Translations under genes and position numbers: made by a program
In this document: one piece after another, positions 8,499 to 17,357 of the stretch
Layout: each line of letters opens with the position of its first letter
How positions within the stretch are numbered: the first letter of the stretch is position 1
Assembly: GCF_021233435.1 (NCBI RefSeq)
Contig: NZ_CP089468.1
Location: forward strand, 992,001 to 1,056,000
DNA: 64,000 nt
Direction of reading: 5' to 3'
From: Halobacterium noricense
GTDB taxonomy: Archaea > Halobacteriota > Halobacteria > Halobacteriales > Halobacteriaceae
Notes under the pieces: generated by a model
The model's input: only the letters and a program-made list of their open reading frames with translations
Told to the model about the DNA's origin: nothing
Database searches by the model: none

Positions 8499-9296
8499 TT
8501 ACGCGAACAACAGTGGCACCATTCCGAGCACGCCGACGACCAGCCCCGCGAGCAGTTCGCGGTGGCCGCCGTTCGGAAGGCGGCGGCCGACCGCGCGGGC
8601 TTCGGGGATGAACTCGGTGAGCACGAGGTAGACCATCGCGCCGCCCGCGAACCCGTAGCCGGCGGGGAGCAGCGTGCGCGCGAACTGGACGAACGCGAAC
8701 GCCAGCACCGCGCCGATTGGCTGGGGGACGCTCGTGAAGACGGCGACGCCGACGAGCTTCCAGCGGCGCGCGCCGTGCTCGTGGAGCGGAATCGACACCG
8801 CCAGCCCCTCCGGGATGTTGTGGATGGAGATGGCGATAGTCATGAACACCGCGAGCAGCGGCACGGAGAAGCCCAGGATTGGGTAACCGCCCTCCATCCC
8901 CATGTCGGCGAACGAAACGCCGACGGCGACGCCCTCCGGAAACGAGTGGACGGTGAGCACGCCAGCGACGAGCACGAGCTTCTCGAAGTCGGCTTGCGCG
9001 ATTTCCCGGGGTTCGAACTCGTGGTCGTCGATGACGCGACGGGCGGCGACGACGAGCGCGACGCCGACGAGCGCGCCCGCACCGACATCCAGCGGCGTGC
9101 CGTAGTTGAGTCCCTCGCGGAACAGCCCGAAGCCGGACGCGGAGAGCATGATGCCGGAGGCCAGCCCCCAGAGCCCGACGCGCCAGCGGTCGTCGACGTC
9201 GTCGACGAAGAAGAACGGGAGCGCGCCGAGGCCGGTGGCGAGGTCCGTCAGCAGGCCCGCGAAGAAGACGAACGCGAGCGCACCCGTGAGTTCCAT
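8499..9296 (-). CDS. ZIP family metal transporter
   Basis: A 265-residue polytopic membrane protein with about eight hydrophobic segments. The two signature metal-binding helices are intact: VHSFPEGVAVG (helix IV) and IHNIPEGLAVSIPL (helix V). The loop before helix IV carries Asp/Glu/His residues (VIDDHEFEPREIA) rather than the His-rich loop of eukaryotic ZIPs. It probably moves divalent metal, most likely zinc, into the cytosol. Convergent with the aldehyde dehydrogenase; the 107 bases to the MazG-like gene contain an AT-rich stretch (about 9335-9366) that could hold promoters for both. Confidence 0.92.
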   Translation of the reverse strand: MELTGALAFVFFAGLLTDLATGLGALPFFFVDDVDDRWRVGLWGLASGIMLSASGFGLFREGLNYGTPLDVGAGALVGVALVVAARRVIDDHEFEPREIAQADFEKLVLVAGVLTVHSFPEGVAVGVSFADMGMEGGYPILGFSVPLLAVFMTIAISIHNIPEGLAVSIPLHEHGARRWKLVGVAVFTSVPQPIGAVLAFAFVQFARTLLPAGYGFAGGAMVYLVLTEFIPEARAVGRRLPNGGHRELLAGLVVGVLGMVPLLFA

Positions 9297-9403
9297 GTGC
9301 GGCGCTACGAACGCTCGCGAAATAGTCCTTTCCGTTCTAGAAAGAAAAATTTGGGAAACCTAAAACCGTTCGAGTGAAGGGGGTTCGGTATCACCCTCGG
9401 CGC

Positions 9404-9706
9404 ATGGACGAGCAAACTCGCGTCGCCGCGTTCCTCGACGAGGAGGCCCTCCACGCGCCGCCAGCCAACCGCGTGCTCGACCTCGCCAGCGAGGTCGGCG
9501 AGCTCGCGAAGAACGTCAACGAGTCCACCGACTACGGTGCCAGCGCGGGTGCGGACGTCGACCGGGACGAACTCGGGGACGCCCTGTTCTGCCTGCTCGC
9601 GCTCGCCGACGAACTCGACTACGACGCCAGCGCCGCCCTCGACGAGGCGCTCGGGAAGTACGAGGACCGACTCGCCGACTCGGGGAGCGCCGGCTCCGGC
9701 GAGTAG
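9404..9706 (+). CDS. MazG-like nucleotide pyrophosphohydrolase-domain protein
   Basis: A 100-residue all-alpha protein. The stretch LASEVGELAKNVNEST followed by DELGDALFCLLALADEL reproduces the metal-binding E-x-x-E ... D-x-x-D/E-L-x-D pattern of the MazG/dUTPase-like superfamily. Such single-domain members hydrolyse NTPs or dNTPs to monophosphates, a house-cleaning role. The start at ATG 9404 (MDEQTRVAAFL) is preferred over the upstream GTG at 9374, whose ten extra codons look non-coding. A TATA-like box (CCTAAAACC, about 9359-9367) lies some 40 bases upstream. The C-terminal Ser/Gly tail is low complexity. Confidence 0.82.
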   Translation: MDEQTRVAAFLDEEALHAPPANRVLDLASEVGELAKNVNESTDYGASAGADVDRDELGDALFCLLALADELDYDASAALDEALGKYEDRLADSGSAGSGE

Positions 9707-9778
9707 GGTTCCCGGCGCATGGGAGCTGCGGACGGTTTCGTGGCTCCTTCGGCTATACGGACGTCGACGCCTCCACAA

Positions 9779-10174
9779 CTAGACGAGAGCGTCCGGCTCG
9801 ACCCAGACGACGAAGCGGTCGTCGCGGCGGACGACGCCGCGGGTCGTCTCGGAGGCCGCCGAGTCGTCGACGTCGGCGAGGCCGACGGACTCCACTTCGT
9901 GAACGTCGTCCACTAGCAGCCCCGTGCTCTCGTGCTCGGAGAGGACGACGATGCGGCTGCCGTCCGGCGAACCCTCGACGCCGAGCCGGACGCGCGGGTC
10001 CACGACAGTCGTCGTCTCGCCGCGGAGGTCGACGACGCCCACGACGTTGGCGTCCGCGTTCGGAATCGCGGTGACGTCCTCGGTCGCGTCCACGATTTCG
10101 TCGACGTGCGCGATGTCGATGCAGTAGCGGTCGTCGCCGAGGGAGAACTCCAGCACGTCCGTCTCCGATGTCAT
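9779..10174 (-). CDS. cheW2: CheW-domain chemotaxis coupling protein, CheW2-like
   Basis: A 131-residue single CheW domain: VLEFSLGDDRYCIDIAHVDEIVDA, then GVVDLRGETTTVVDPRVRLG and ESTGLLVDDVHEVE, the usual landmarks of the CheW fold. It couples receptors to the CheA kinase. Start MTSETDVLEF at 10174 was chosen because the reading frame upstream lacks family similarity and runs into the promoter region of the divergent regulator. Halobacterium has two CheW proteins; this is the shorter and lies at the archaellum-motor end of the motility island, whereas the other copy (37191-37712) sits next to cheY. From memory of the H. salinarum locus this is cheW2. It differs from CheW1 in lacking the extended acidic C-terminal segment. 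Confidence 0.88.
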   Translation of the reverse strand: MTSETDVLEFSLGDDRYCIDIAHVDEIVDATEDVTAIPNADANVVGVVDLRGETTTVVDPRVRLGVEGSPDGSRIVVLSEHESTGLLVDDVHEVESVGLADVDDSAASETTRGVVRRDDRFVVWVEPDALV

Positions 10175-10329
10175 GGCGGCGAGTCTGTCGCCGACCGAAT
10201 TAAGGGTTGGGTCTACGCAGCAGAAGTATCGTTTATCTGACCACTCCGCCGTGCCGTCGGCGAATTCTCCGCCGAATCGGCACGCCGACCCCGACACTCT
10301 TTTTTCCCTCCGTACTCACCATTAGTTCG

Positions 10330-10671
10330 ATGGACCCGGTGGACGTACTGCGGGTACTCGGCAACAAATACAACGCCGAGATTCTCGAAGCCACTCACGC
10401 GCCGAAGTCTGCCCAAGAGCTCAGCGAAGAGCTCGACATTCCGATTGCGACGAGCTACCGGCGCATCGAGGAGCTCAACGAGGCTGACCTCCTCAAACTC
10501 GAAGGGAAGGAACTCTCCGACGAGGGCCGCCGTACGAAGGTGTACCGCCGGCAGGTCGACGAACTCACCGTGAAGTTCGGCGTCGACGAGACCGACATCG
10601 AGACGACCGAGCGCACCGAGGCGAAGAACGCTCTCGTGGACGTCTGGAGCGACCTCCGCTCCGAGCAGTAA
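10330..10671 (+). CDS. Small winged-helix transcriptional regulator
   Basis: A 113-residue wHTH protein. Residues about 4-65 form the domain: DVLRVLGNKYNAEILEATH, AQELSEELDIPIATSYRRIEELNEADLL (recognition helix), then a basic wing KELSDEGRRTKVYRRQ. The C-terminus is a short acidic helix. The fold matches haloarchaeal ArsR/MarR-like regulators; a distant relation to the euryarchaeal archaellum regulator EarA is conceivable because of its place at the edge of the archaellum operon, but that is inference. It is followed in the same direction by a small membrane protein (10782-11066), a pair I recall as recurrent in haloarchaea. Start is the ATG at 10330. Confidence 0.85.
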   Translation: MDPVDVLRVLGNKYNAEILEATHAPKSAQELSEELDIPIATSYRRIEELNEADLLKLEGKELSDEGRRTKVYRRQVDELTVKFGVDETDIETTERTEAKNALVDVWSDLRSEQ

Positions 10672-10736
10672 ACTCGCAGGCCGCCCGTAGCGGGCGTCGC
10701 ACGTGCGTAATTCTACAATATAATAATCGCGGGGAC

Positions 10737-10746
10737 ATCTTTATAC
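10737..10746 (+). promoter_or_regulatory. TATA-like box for the 10782 gene
   Basis: CTTTATACGG lies about 40 bases before the ATG at 10782, within an AT-rich island (from 10710) that stands out against the GC-rich background. It would give a leader of about 10-15 bases. Confidence 0.5.
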
Positions 10747-10781
10747 GGAGTCTGGAGGACGTGTGTACGAGCCACGCGACC

Positions 10782-11066
10782 ATGCGCCCAATCGAAGCAA
10801 TCTACCTCGTCTTCAGCGCGACCCTCGCCGCCGCCGGCCTCAGCATGGTGGCGTTCGCGGTTCGCGCGTACCTCGACACCGGCCGGCACTCGATGATGCA
10901 CCTCTCGGCCGGCTTCGCGCTGGTCGTCACCGCCGCCATCGGCACGACCGTCGTGGCGTTCGTTACCGACTTCCAGCACACCCGGACGCTGCTGACGGCG
11001 AACTACGTGCTCACGACGGCGGGCTACCTCTTCGTCATGTACAGCATCGTCACGCCCGAGCGCTGA
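10782..11066 (+). CDS. Small three-helix membrane protein
   Basis: A 94-residue protein with three predicted transmembrane helices: IYLVFSATLAAAGLSMVAFAV, the segment around SAGFALVVTAAIGTTVVAFV, and ANYVLTTAGYLFVMYSIV. No charged or catalytic signature is visible apart from R and H residues in the first loop (RAYLDTGRHSMMH). It probably belongs to a haloarchaeal DUF family (DUF7521-type) found beside wHTH regulators such as the one at 10330-10671; the pairing suggests a membrane sensor plus DNA-binding partner, which is inference. It has its own TATA-like box. It ends six bases before the convergent MinD-type gene. Confidence 0.8.
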   Translation: MRPIEAIYLVFSATLAAAGLSMVAFAVRAYLDTGRHSMMHLSAGFALVVTAAIGTTVVAFVTDFQHTRTLLTANYVLTTAGYLFVMYSIVTPER

Positions 11067-11072
11067 CGCCGG

Positions 11073-12008
11073 CTACGAGAACTTCGACTTCACGCGGTCG
11101 TACAGTTTCACGCGACGCTTCGAGGCCTCGCCTTCCGCATCCAACCCGGCTTCCTCGATGAGGTCTTCGAGCGGAATCTCGTAGACGGGGCCGTCGTCGA
11201 CCGGCTCCGCGGGTTCCTCGGTCTCGCCCGTGTCCGGGTCGACCCACTCGAAGCCCGTCGGCTCCGGCTCCGCGGGCTCCATGCCGACGCTGTCCGCGAG
11301 CTTCGCGGCGAGCCGGTCGTACGCGCGCGCCGCGGGGCTGTCGGGCTGCAGCGAGACGACCGGGTGGCCCTTCCGGACGGCGAGCTTCACCGCGTCGTCG
11401 TGAGGGACGCTGACGGTCACGGCGTCGGTCGTCCCGAGCGCCGTCGCGATGCCCTCCACGTCGTCGAAGCCGCCGTCGCCCGTGCGCGTGAACACCGCGC
11501 CGACGACCGGCTTGTCGAGTTTCCCCACGAGCTGGCCGGTCTTGGTCGCGTCCGTCAGCGAGTTCAACTCCGCGGTCGTCACGAGCAACACGCCGTCGGC
11601 GACGCTCATCGCCATCGCGATGTCGTAGCTCAGCCCCGCGCCCGCGTCCAGCAACACGACGTCGTTGTCCTCGCGGAGGTACTCCACGACCCGGTGGAGG
11701 GATTTGGCGTCCGCTCGCGCGAACTGCTCCAAGTCGGTCGAGCCGGGGACCAGCGTGAGGCCGTTCGTCTCGTAGGTGGCGTCGGCCGGCGACGCCTCTC
11801 CGCCGAGCACGTCGTGGAGGGTTTCGTCCGGGTCGACGCCGAGGAGGCCGGCGAGGTTCGCCATCCCGAGGTCGACGTCCACGACGGCCACGTGGAACCC
11901 GTCGTCGGCGAGCGCCACGCCGAGGTTCGCCGTGGTCGTCGACTTCCCGACGCCACCCTTCCCGCTGGCGACGGCGAACACGTACCCGTCGCCTCCGGCC
12001 TCGTTCAT
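11073..12008 (-). CDS. MinD/ParA-type ATPase of the motility island
   Basis: A 311-residue deviant-Walker P-loop ATPase: SGKGGVGKSTTTANLG (Walker A with the signature first Lys) near residue 15, VVDVDLGMANLAGLLG (switch I), DVVLLDAGAG (Walker B) near 125. After the MinD core (to about residue 245) comes a Pro/Glu-rich linker and a conserved-looking C-terminal helix (VYEIPLEDLIEEAG...KRRVKLYDRVKSKFS). In haloarchaea a MinD homologue (MinD4) positions archaella and chemosensory arrays at the poles; its position directly after arlJ makes such a role attractive, but this protein has a much shorter tail than MinD4 as I know it. Start ATG 12008 is preceded at about 30 bases by a minus-strand TATA-like box (CTTATGTA), so it can also be transcribed by itself. 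Confidence 0.85.
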   Translation of the reverse strand: MNEAGGDGYVFAVASGKGGVGKSTTTANLGVALADDGFHVAVVDVDLGMANLAGLLGVDPDETLHDVLGGEASPADATYETNGLTLVPGSTDLEQFARADAKSLHRVVEYLREDNDVVLLDAGAGLSYDIAMAMSVADGVLLVTTAELNSLTDATKTGQLVGKLDKPVVGAVFTRTGDGGFDDVEGIATALGTTDAVTVSVPHDDAVKLAVRKGHPVVSLQPDSPAARAYDRLAAKLADSVGMEPAEPEPTGFEWVDPDTGETEEPAEPVDDGPVYEIPLEDLIEEAGLDAEGEASKRRVKLYDRVKSKFS

Positions 12009-12053
12009 CGTGGGCAAGGTAGCGGACTACGATACATAAGTGTGGCCCCCCGG

Positions 12054-13793
12054 TCACACCGCGAGCAGCGACTCGACGAGCCGAAGCGTCAGCGAGCCGA
12101 TGATAGAGGAGATCCACGTCAACACCACGAAGTGGATGTACGCGTTCACCTTGTGGCCGCCGTCGACCACGCGAATCATCAGCGACGACAACACCGCGTT
12201 CACCAGTACCGTCACCACGAGCAGGTACTCGATGAGCTGGATGTCGTACATCGCCGTGTTGATGAGGTCGTCGACGGGCAGCGCGGAGTTCGAGAAGTCC
12301 AGGCCCAGCCCCGAGATGACGTCCACGATGCCCAGCCCGATGAAGAACGCGAACGTCGCCGCCGCGGTGATGCCGTACAGCACGCCCACCATCGTCGACG
12401 CGGCCTGGGTGCGGCGCTGGCGCAACTGCTGGACTTCGCCCATGTTCCCGGAGATGAGTTCGCCGAGGTGCTTCGGGTCGCCACCCATCTGCCGGCCGAT
12501 GAGGTACATCTCGCTGAACTTCTGAATCAGGTACGAGTGGGCGTCCGCGGTGAAGTACCGCCACGCCTTCTCCGCGTCCAGCCGGAGGTTCAGCCGCTTG
12601 TAGAGGTCGTCGACGAGTTCGGTGAGCGCGCCGAACTTCTTGTTCCGCAGCGTCTCCAGCACGCGCGTGGTCGTCGTCTGGCGCGCCGTCTCGCTGGCCC
12701 CCAGCGCGCGGATGAAGTTCGTGAACGCGTCGTCGCGGTCCTGCACGCGCTTCTCCTCGGCGCGTGCCACCAACCCCGGAACGATGAGCGGCGTCGTCGG
12801 CACCGCGGCGTACATCGGCAGCGGCACGGCGTGGGGGTCGATGCGCGTCCACCCGAGGAACACCGCGAGCGTCGCGACGACCAGCACCACCGACAGCCCG
12901 ACGCCGAACCCGGTCGCGATGCGGAGCCGCCACTCCGTCCACGTCGTCCGGTTCTCGGGGAAGTACCACAGCGGGTCGCTGGGCGCGATCGTGTAGATGG
13001 CGTAGAGGAACCCGATCTGGATGAACGAGTACAGCACGACGACCGCGGACACCGTCAGCGTCGGATCCGTCCCCGAGAGGATGGGGAGGACGGTCGCGAA
13101 CACGAGCGCGAACGTCACGGACAGCACCATCGACAGGTAGAGGTCCTTCATCACCTGGAGGTTCTCCAGTTGCCCCTCGTAGACGGTCGCGTAGTTCCGG
13201 ATGATGGCGTCCTGCTCGGAGGTCAGGTACGCTTCCAGGCGTTCCCCGGAGTTGATGGTGTACGCCAGCCGGTCGAGGAAGTCCGCGACGAGGTCGCTCG
13301 GCACCTTGTTCGCGCGCATCCGGCAGGCGTCGTCGAGGCTCTGGTTCCACGCGTCGATGAGCTGGACGATGCGCCGGGACTCCTCGGCGAGCGGGCCGTA
13401 CTCGTACTCGTCGCCCATCCGCCGGAACACCTCCACGCGGTCGATGTTCGTCGTCGACAGAATGGTCATGTGCGTGACGAAGAGGTGGAAGCGGTTCTCC
13501 ATGCGCGTGCGGCGCTGGTCGCGCTTGATTTTCGGGTACAGCACGGCCGTCACGAGCGCGAGCGCGCCCAACATCGGAATCGGGACGGCGACGAACAGCG
13601 GGAGATCGACGACGAAGATGGCCGCGATAGAGGCCAGCAGGAAGACCAGCGACGGCACGACGACGACGAGCGCGTACGTGTACGCCGGCATCGCCATCTG
13701 CCGGTAGGACTCCACGACGGAGTCGACGAGGTCGCCGAACTCGATGTCTTCGAGCGTGCCAGTCGGCTCGGCTTCGACGTCTTCCGCGGCCAT
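12054..13793 (-). CDS. arlJ: Archaellum membrane platform protein ArlJ (FlaJ)
   Basis: A 579-residue polytopic protein, the membrane core on which the archaellum motor is built; related to the type IV pilus TadC/PilC platforms. Hydrophobic helices are seen near the N-terminus (YTYALVVVVPSLVFLLASIAAIFVV), in the middle (SMVLSVTFALVFATVLPIL and following) and in the last 150 residues, separated by two large cytoplasmic stretches containing the T2SSF-like helical bundles. A positively charged cytoplasmic loop follows the first TM pair. It is immediately downstream of arlI (stop-to-start gap of one base) and forms one operon with arlI, arlH, arlG, arlF and arlCE, all read leftwards. Confidence 0.95.
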   Translation of the reverse strand: MAAEDVEAEPTGTLEDIEFGDLVDSVVESYRQMAMPAYTYALVVVVPSLVFLLASIAAIFVVDLPLFVAVPIPMLGALALVTAVLYPKIKRDQRRTRMENRFHLFVTHMTILSTTNIDRVEVFRRMGDEYEYGPLAEESRRIVQLIDAWNQSLDDACRMRANKVPSDLVADFLDRLAYTINSGERLEAYLTSEQDAIIRNYATVYEGQLENLQVMKDLYLSMVLSVTFALVFATVLPILSGTDPTLTVSAVVVLYSFIQIGFLYAIYTIAPSDPLWYFPENRTTWTEWRLRIATGFGVGLSVVLVVATLAVFLGWTRIDPHAVPLPMYAAVPTTPLIVPGLVARAEEKRVQDRDDAFTNFIRALGASETARQTTTTRVLETLRNKKFGALTELVDDLYKRLNLRLDAEKAWRYFTADAHSYLIQKFSEMYLIGRQMGGDPKHLGELISGNMGEVQQLRQRRTQAASTMVGVLYGITAAATFAFFIGLGIVDVISGLGLDFSNSALPVDDLINTAMYDIQLIEYLLVVTVLVNAVLSSLMIRVVDGGHKVNAYIHFVVLTWISSIIGSLTLRLVESLLAV

Positions 13794-13794
13794 A

Positions 13795-15684
13795 CTAGAA
13801 CCCGCGCGTGATGGTGAACGGGAGGCCCTCGATGCCGTCCCGCTGGAACGACTCGATGGTCTCGTTGAACTCGTGGTACCCCGTCAAGTCCTCCTGGATG
13901 ATGCGCTCCATGATGTCCGCGCGGAAGTCCAGCTCGTCGTAGATTTCGCGGGTGTCGGCGTACCCCAGCAGGGTCGCGATCTGCTCTTCGAGGACGTAGG
14001 AGTTGTTCCGGCCCTGGAAGACGATTTCGTCCTCGACGGGGTCCCAGTAGAACGCCTGCCGGGTGACGACGCCGCCCATCTCCTTGGAGTAGCCCTCGAT
14101 TTCCTGCACCGAGGTGACGCGGCGCAGCACGTCGTCGCCCTGCTTGACGCGGTTCTGGAACAGCGCCACGTCGGCGTTGTCCATGAACGTCTCCGGGACG
14201 TTGATGGGTTCGCCCGTGAAGCGCTGAATCATCGAGACGATGTCGCTGGCGTGGAACGTCAGCATCACGGGGTGGCCGGTCTGGGCGGCCTGGAACGCCA
14301 TGCGCCCCTCCTCGCCACGCACCTCACCGACGATGATGTAGTCGGGGCGCGAACGCAGCGCGGCCGCGACGAGGTCGAACATGTCCACGTCCGCGGAGTT
14401 CTCGCCCTGCCCCTCCCGGGTGAGGAGCTGCTGCCACGTGTCGTGGGGCGGCAGCACCTCGGCGGTGTCCTCCGCGGTGTAAATCTTGGAGTCCCGCGGG
14501 ATGAACGACATGATGGCGTTCAGCGTCGTGGTCTTCCCGGACGCCGTCTCCCCGACCACGAACACGGTCTGCTCGTTCTCCAGGCAGAGCCAGAGGTACG
14601 CCGCCAGTTCGGGCGAGAGCGTCCCCCAGTCGGTAATCTGGCCGACCGAGAGCGGCACCTCGTCGCCCTGACGGATGGTCAGCGACGGCCCCTTCAGGGA
14701 GACGTCGTCGCTGTAGATGATGTTCACACGGGAGCCGTCCGGGAGCGTCGAGTCCACGATGGGGTCGGAGTCCGAGACCGGGTCGCCGATGCGCTCGCCC
14801 ATGTTCCGCAGCCAGCCGTCGAACTCCTCGGGCGTCCCGAAGTCCACGGTCGTCTCCAGCATCCCGAACGTGCCGTGGTCGACGTAGCAGTGACTCGGAC
14901 CGATGACGTGGATGTCCTCGTTGTACGGGTCGCGCATCACCGGCTCCAGCGGCCCGAACCCGACGATGTCGCGGTTCAACTGGTAGCGGATGTTCTCGTA
15001 GGTCGACTGCGTCACGGGAATCCGCCCGAACCCGAACGCCTCTTCGAGGGCGTCCCGGACCATCGGTGCCGCCGCGCGGAACTGGCGGGCGGCCTGCTTG
15101 GGCGCGGTCGCGACGCGGCGCGCGCCCGCTTTCATCTGTTTGCCGGAGAGGTCGCCCGAATCCAGCGACATCTGGCCGCGCTCGTCGCTGACCATCCGGT
15201 CGGCGACCGACGACGCGTCGAAGTTCCGGACCAGCGTCCCGAGGTTCTGGGGCAGCGTGCGCACGCGCTCGAAGACGCCGCCCTCGTCGTCGTCGTTGAT
15301 GCGGACGGTCTCCTCGAGGAGTTCCTCGATGCGGTCGTCGTACTCGGCTTCCTGCTCGGGAGCCGGCTTGTTCACCGACTTCTCCAGGATGCGCTCGCGG
15401 ACCTGGCTGAACACCGCAGCCTCCGGGCCGGAGAGCTCCGGCTCGATGGTGTAGTACTTGGTGTCCTTCCCGAGGTCGCCGTACACGTGGCAGTAAATCG
15501 GGCCGCCGACGGGGTAGAGGACGTTGGGCTTGTTCGCCTCCCACTCGTCGTCGGGCTCGTCGATGAGCTCCGGGAACTCCCCCGTGAACTGCTTGAATCG
15601 CTGGAGGTACTCGCGCAGATGGGTGTTCCGACTCGCGGTCTCCCGCAACTCGTGCCCGATCTGGCGGCTCCCGTGGTCTGCCAT
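13795..15684 (-). CDS. arlI: Archaellum motor ATPase ArlI (FlaI)
   Basis: A 629-residue secretion-type ATPase (GspE/VirB11/FlaI family) that powers archaellin assembly and rotation. Walker A is VVGETASGKTTTLNAI, followed by the Asp box (KIYTAEDTAEV), Walker B region IIVGEVRGEEGRMAFQAAQTGHPV and the His box (LTFHASD). The first 230 residues are the N-terminal domain, longer than in crenarchaeal ArlI and rich in acidic residues, as usual for haloarchaea. The C-terminus ends in KGF-like FTITRGF. Start MADHGSRQIGHELRE at 15684, 15 bases after the stop of arlH. Function requires ArlH and ArlJ, both neighbours here. Confidence 0.96.
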   Translation of the reverse strand: MADHGSRQIGHELRETASRNTHLREYLQRFKQFTGEFPELIDEPDDEWEANKPNVLYPVGGPIYCHVYGDLGKDTKYYTIEPELSGPEAAVFSQVRERILEKSVNKPAPEQEAEYDDRIEELLEETVRINDDDEGGVFERVRTLPQNLGTLVRNFDASSVADRMVSDERGQMSLDSGDLSGKQMKAGARRVATAPKQAARQFRAAAPMVRDALEEAFGFGRIPVTQSTYENIRYQLNRDIVGFGPLEPVMRDPYNEDIHVIGPSHCYVDHGTFGMLETTVDFGTPEEFDGWLRNMGERIGDPVSDSDPIVDSTLPDGSRVNIIYSDDVSLKGPSLTIRQGDEVPLSVGQITDWGTLSPELAAYLWLCLENEQTVFVVGETASGKTTTLNAIMSFIPRDSKIYTAEDTAEVLPPHDTWQQLLTREGQGENSADVDMFDLVAAALRSRPDYIIVGEVRGEEGRMAFQAAQTGHPVMLTFHASDIVSMIQRFTGEPINVPETFMDNADVALFQNRVKQGDDVLRRVTSVQEIEGYSKEMGGVVTRQAFYWDPVEDEIVFQGRNNSYVLEEQIATLLGYADTREIYDELDFRADIMERIIQEDLTGYHEFNETIESFQRDGIEGLPFTITRGF

Positions 15685-15699
15685 AGTGGTGTGCTCGTG

Positions 15700-16461
15700 C
15701 TACGCTACGCTCCGACTCTCGATGACGATGCCGGTTCCGGACCGCACCGAATAGCCGATTGTGTCACCGACCTGCTCGCCCATCCCGGCGAACCGCCGCA
15801 CCGCAATCGAGCGGCGGACGTCGTTGCCGACCTCCGCCATCTGTAACTCGAAGTACACGTCGGCGATGGAGCGGAACGGACCGATTGCTTCCTCGTCTAC
15901 AGTACTGGGGTCCACGGTCAAAACGATGACCTTTCCTTTCGAGACCAAGTCCCTGAAGAAGGAAATGATTTCCAGCGCGGCCTGGCGCTCGTCGTTCTGC
16001 CGAACGAGGGCCTCGAATTTCGGGTCGTTCCGGAGGATGGCGTCGAACGTGTCGATGACGACGACGTCGGCCTCCCACATCTTCTCGGCCTCCATCAGGC
16101 GCTTGAGCAACTGCTTGCGGTTCCCCTCGTCGCGGTTTTCGCCACGCAACGTGCTGCTCCCGGAGTCGACGTCCGCCTGGAAGAACAACAGGTTCTCGTT
16201 GAGGAGGTGTTCCTCGACGTCGTAACTCAGCGAGTGCATCTGGTCGATGAACCCACGCACGGTGAGTTCCGTCGACACCAACGTCACGGAGTGTTGTTCC
16301 TCGCAGAGGCCGTACGTGATGCGCTGGCTCAGCGCGGACTTCCCCGCGCCGTAGTCGCCCTCGACGAGGACGATGCTGCCGCCCGGAATCCCGCCGCCCA
16401 GCTCGTTGTTCAACCGGTCGTGTTCGTCCAGCCCGAGCGAGTAGAGGTTTCGCGTGCTCAT
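15700..16461 (-). CDS. arlH: Archaellum motor protein ArlH (FlaH), KaiC-like ATP-binding
   Basis: A 253-residue RecA/KaiC-fold protein. Walker [16 protein letters not shown] is near residue 30 and Walker [11 protein letters not shown] near 128. ArlH binds but hardly hydrolyses ATP and regulates ArlI at the base of the motor. I place the start at ATG 16461 ([24 protein letters not shown]); the 38 residues upstream in the same frame are Arg/Gly-rich shadow sequence overlapping arlG. The ATG overlaps the arlG stop by four bases (ATGA), indicating translational coupling. Confidence 0.95.
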   Translation of the reverse strand: MSTRNLYSLGLDEHDRLNNELGGGIPGGSIVLVEGDYGAGKSALSQRITYGLCEEQHSVTLVSTELTVRGFIDQMHSLSYDVEEHLLNENLLFFQADVDSGSSTLRGENRDEGNRKQLLKRLMEAEKMWEADVVVIDTFDAILRNDPKFEALVRQNDERQAALEIISFFRDLVSKGKVIVLTVDPSTVDEEAIGPFRSIADVYFELQMAEVGNDVRRSIAVRRFAGMGEQVGDTIGYSVRSGTGIVIESRSVA

Positions 16462-16910
16462 GATGTTCTGAACTCCAGCAGTTCTTCGTCGCCGTTGACC
16501 GTCACCACCACGCGGTGGTCGTCCGCGGTCAGGTTCCGCTCCAGGGTCACCCGCGCGACGTCCCCGGTCTGCCACCGGCCGCCGTTGAGAACCGTCGCGT
16601 TCGACGGCGACGTGTACCGGCCGTCCACGAGGATGTCGAACGTCTCCGGCCTCGCCGGCAACGTCTTCGACCCCGTGTTTTTCACGAGTAACGTGATGGT
16701 GTCGTCGCTGCTGTTGTAAATCGAGGACGGCGTCCCGGGGTCACTGATGAGTTCGACGTCCGTCCGAATCTGCTGGCTGACGTCGACGCTCCGGTCGCCG
16801 AGCGCGCCGCTCAGCCGCTGGACGCCGTTGGTCATCGTCCCCGCGACCGACGCCGCGACGAGGATGCTCGCGATGAAGATGATGAGCGTCGACGAGGAGA
16901 CACTCGCCAT
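16458..16910 (-). CDS. arlG: Archaellum stator/anchor protein ArlG (FlaG)
   Basis: A 150-residue protein with an N-terminal hydrophobic segment ([20 protein letters not shown]) and an extracytoplasmic beta-sandwich domain of about 110 residues with several Asn-x-Ser/Thr sequons (NSSDD, NATV, NLTAD). With ArlF it forms the pseudoperiplasmic stator complex that grips the S-layer. The family is usually about this length. Its stop overlaps the arlH start and its start abuts the arlF stop directly. Confidence 0.93.
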   Translation of the reverse strand: MASVSSSTLIIFIASILVAASVAGTMTNGVQRLSGALGDRSVDVSQQIRTDVELISDPGTPSSIYNSSDDTITLLVKNTGSKTLPARPETFDILVDGRYTSPSNATVLNGGRWQTGDVARVTLERNLTADDHRVVVTVNGDEELLEFRTS

Positions 16911-17357
16911 CTACGTCCCCTCCACGGTCGCGGTCTCGGTCACGCCGGGGCCCGTGACGATTTTCACGCGGTCGGGATTGCCGACGTCGATAGTGATGTT
17001 GTACGACTCGCCGGGCAGCCACAGCGTCGTGTCCGACTGGCCTTCGACGTTCCAGTCGACGTAGTCGTCCCGGGGCTCGAACACGCCGTCGACCAGTAGG
17101 TCGGTGTCGTTCACGGACAGCGACGTCGACCCGTGGTTGGTCACGTTCACCGTCACGAGCCCGTTCCCGCTGGCGTTGTACGTGGCGTTGGTGACGTTCA
17201 CGGCGGTGTTGCGCTGTTCGAGCATCCGGTCGTCGTAGCTCCCGTCGGCGTCCTGGACGCGCTCGTACCCGTTGTACGCCGCCGAGTAGAGGATGCCGAC
17301 GCAGACAAACGCGGCAATAAACAGGATTGCCGCGGAGCCACTAACGCTGAATCCCAT
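16911..17357 (-). CDS. arlF: Archaellum stator protein ArlF (FlaF)
   Basis: A 148-residue protein starting MGFSVSGSAAILFIAAFVCVGILYSAAYNGYE: one N-terminal transmembrane anchor followed by a beta-sandwich outer domain carrying sequons (NVTNATYNAS, NVTNHGS, NDTD, NITID). ArlF binds the S-layer protein and anchors the motor. The ATG lies inside the last 17 bases of arlCE, so the two genes overlap and are likely translationally coupled. Confidence 0.93.
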   Translation of the reverse strand: MGFSVSGSAAILFIAAFVCVGILYSAAYNGYERVQDADGSYDDRMLEQRNTAVNVTNATYNASGNGLVTVNVTNHGSTSLSVNDTDLLVDGVFEPRDDYVDWNVEGQSDTTLWLPGESYNITIDVGNPDRVKIVTGPGVTETATVEGT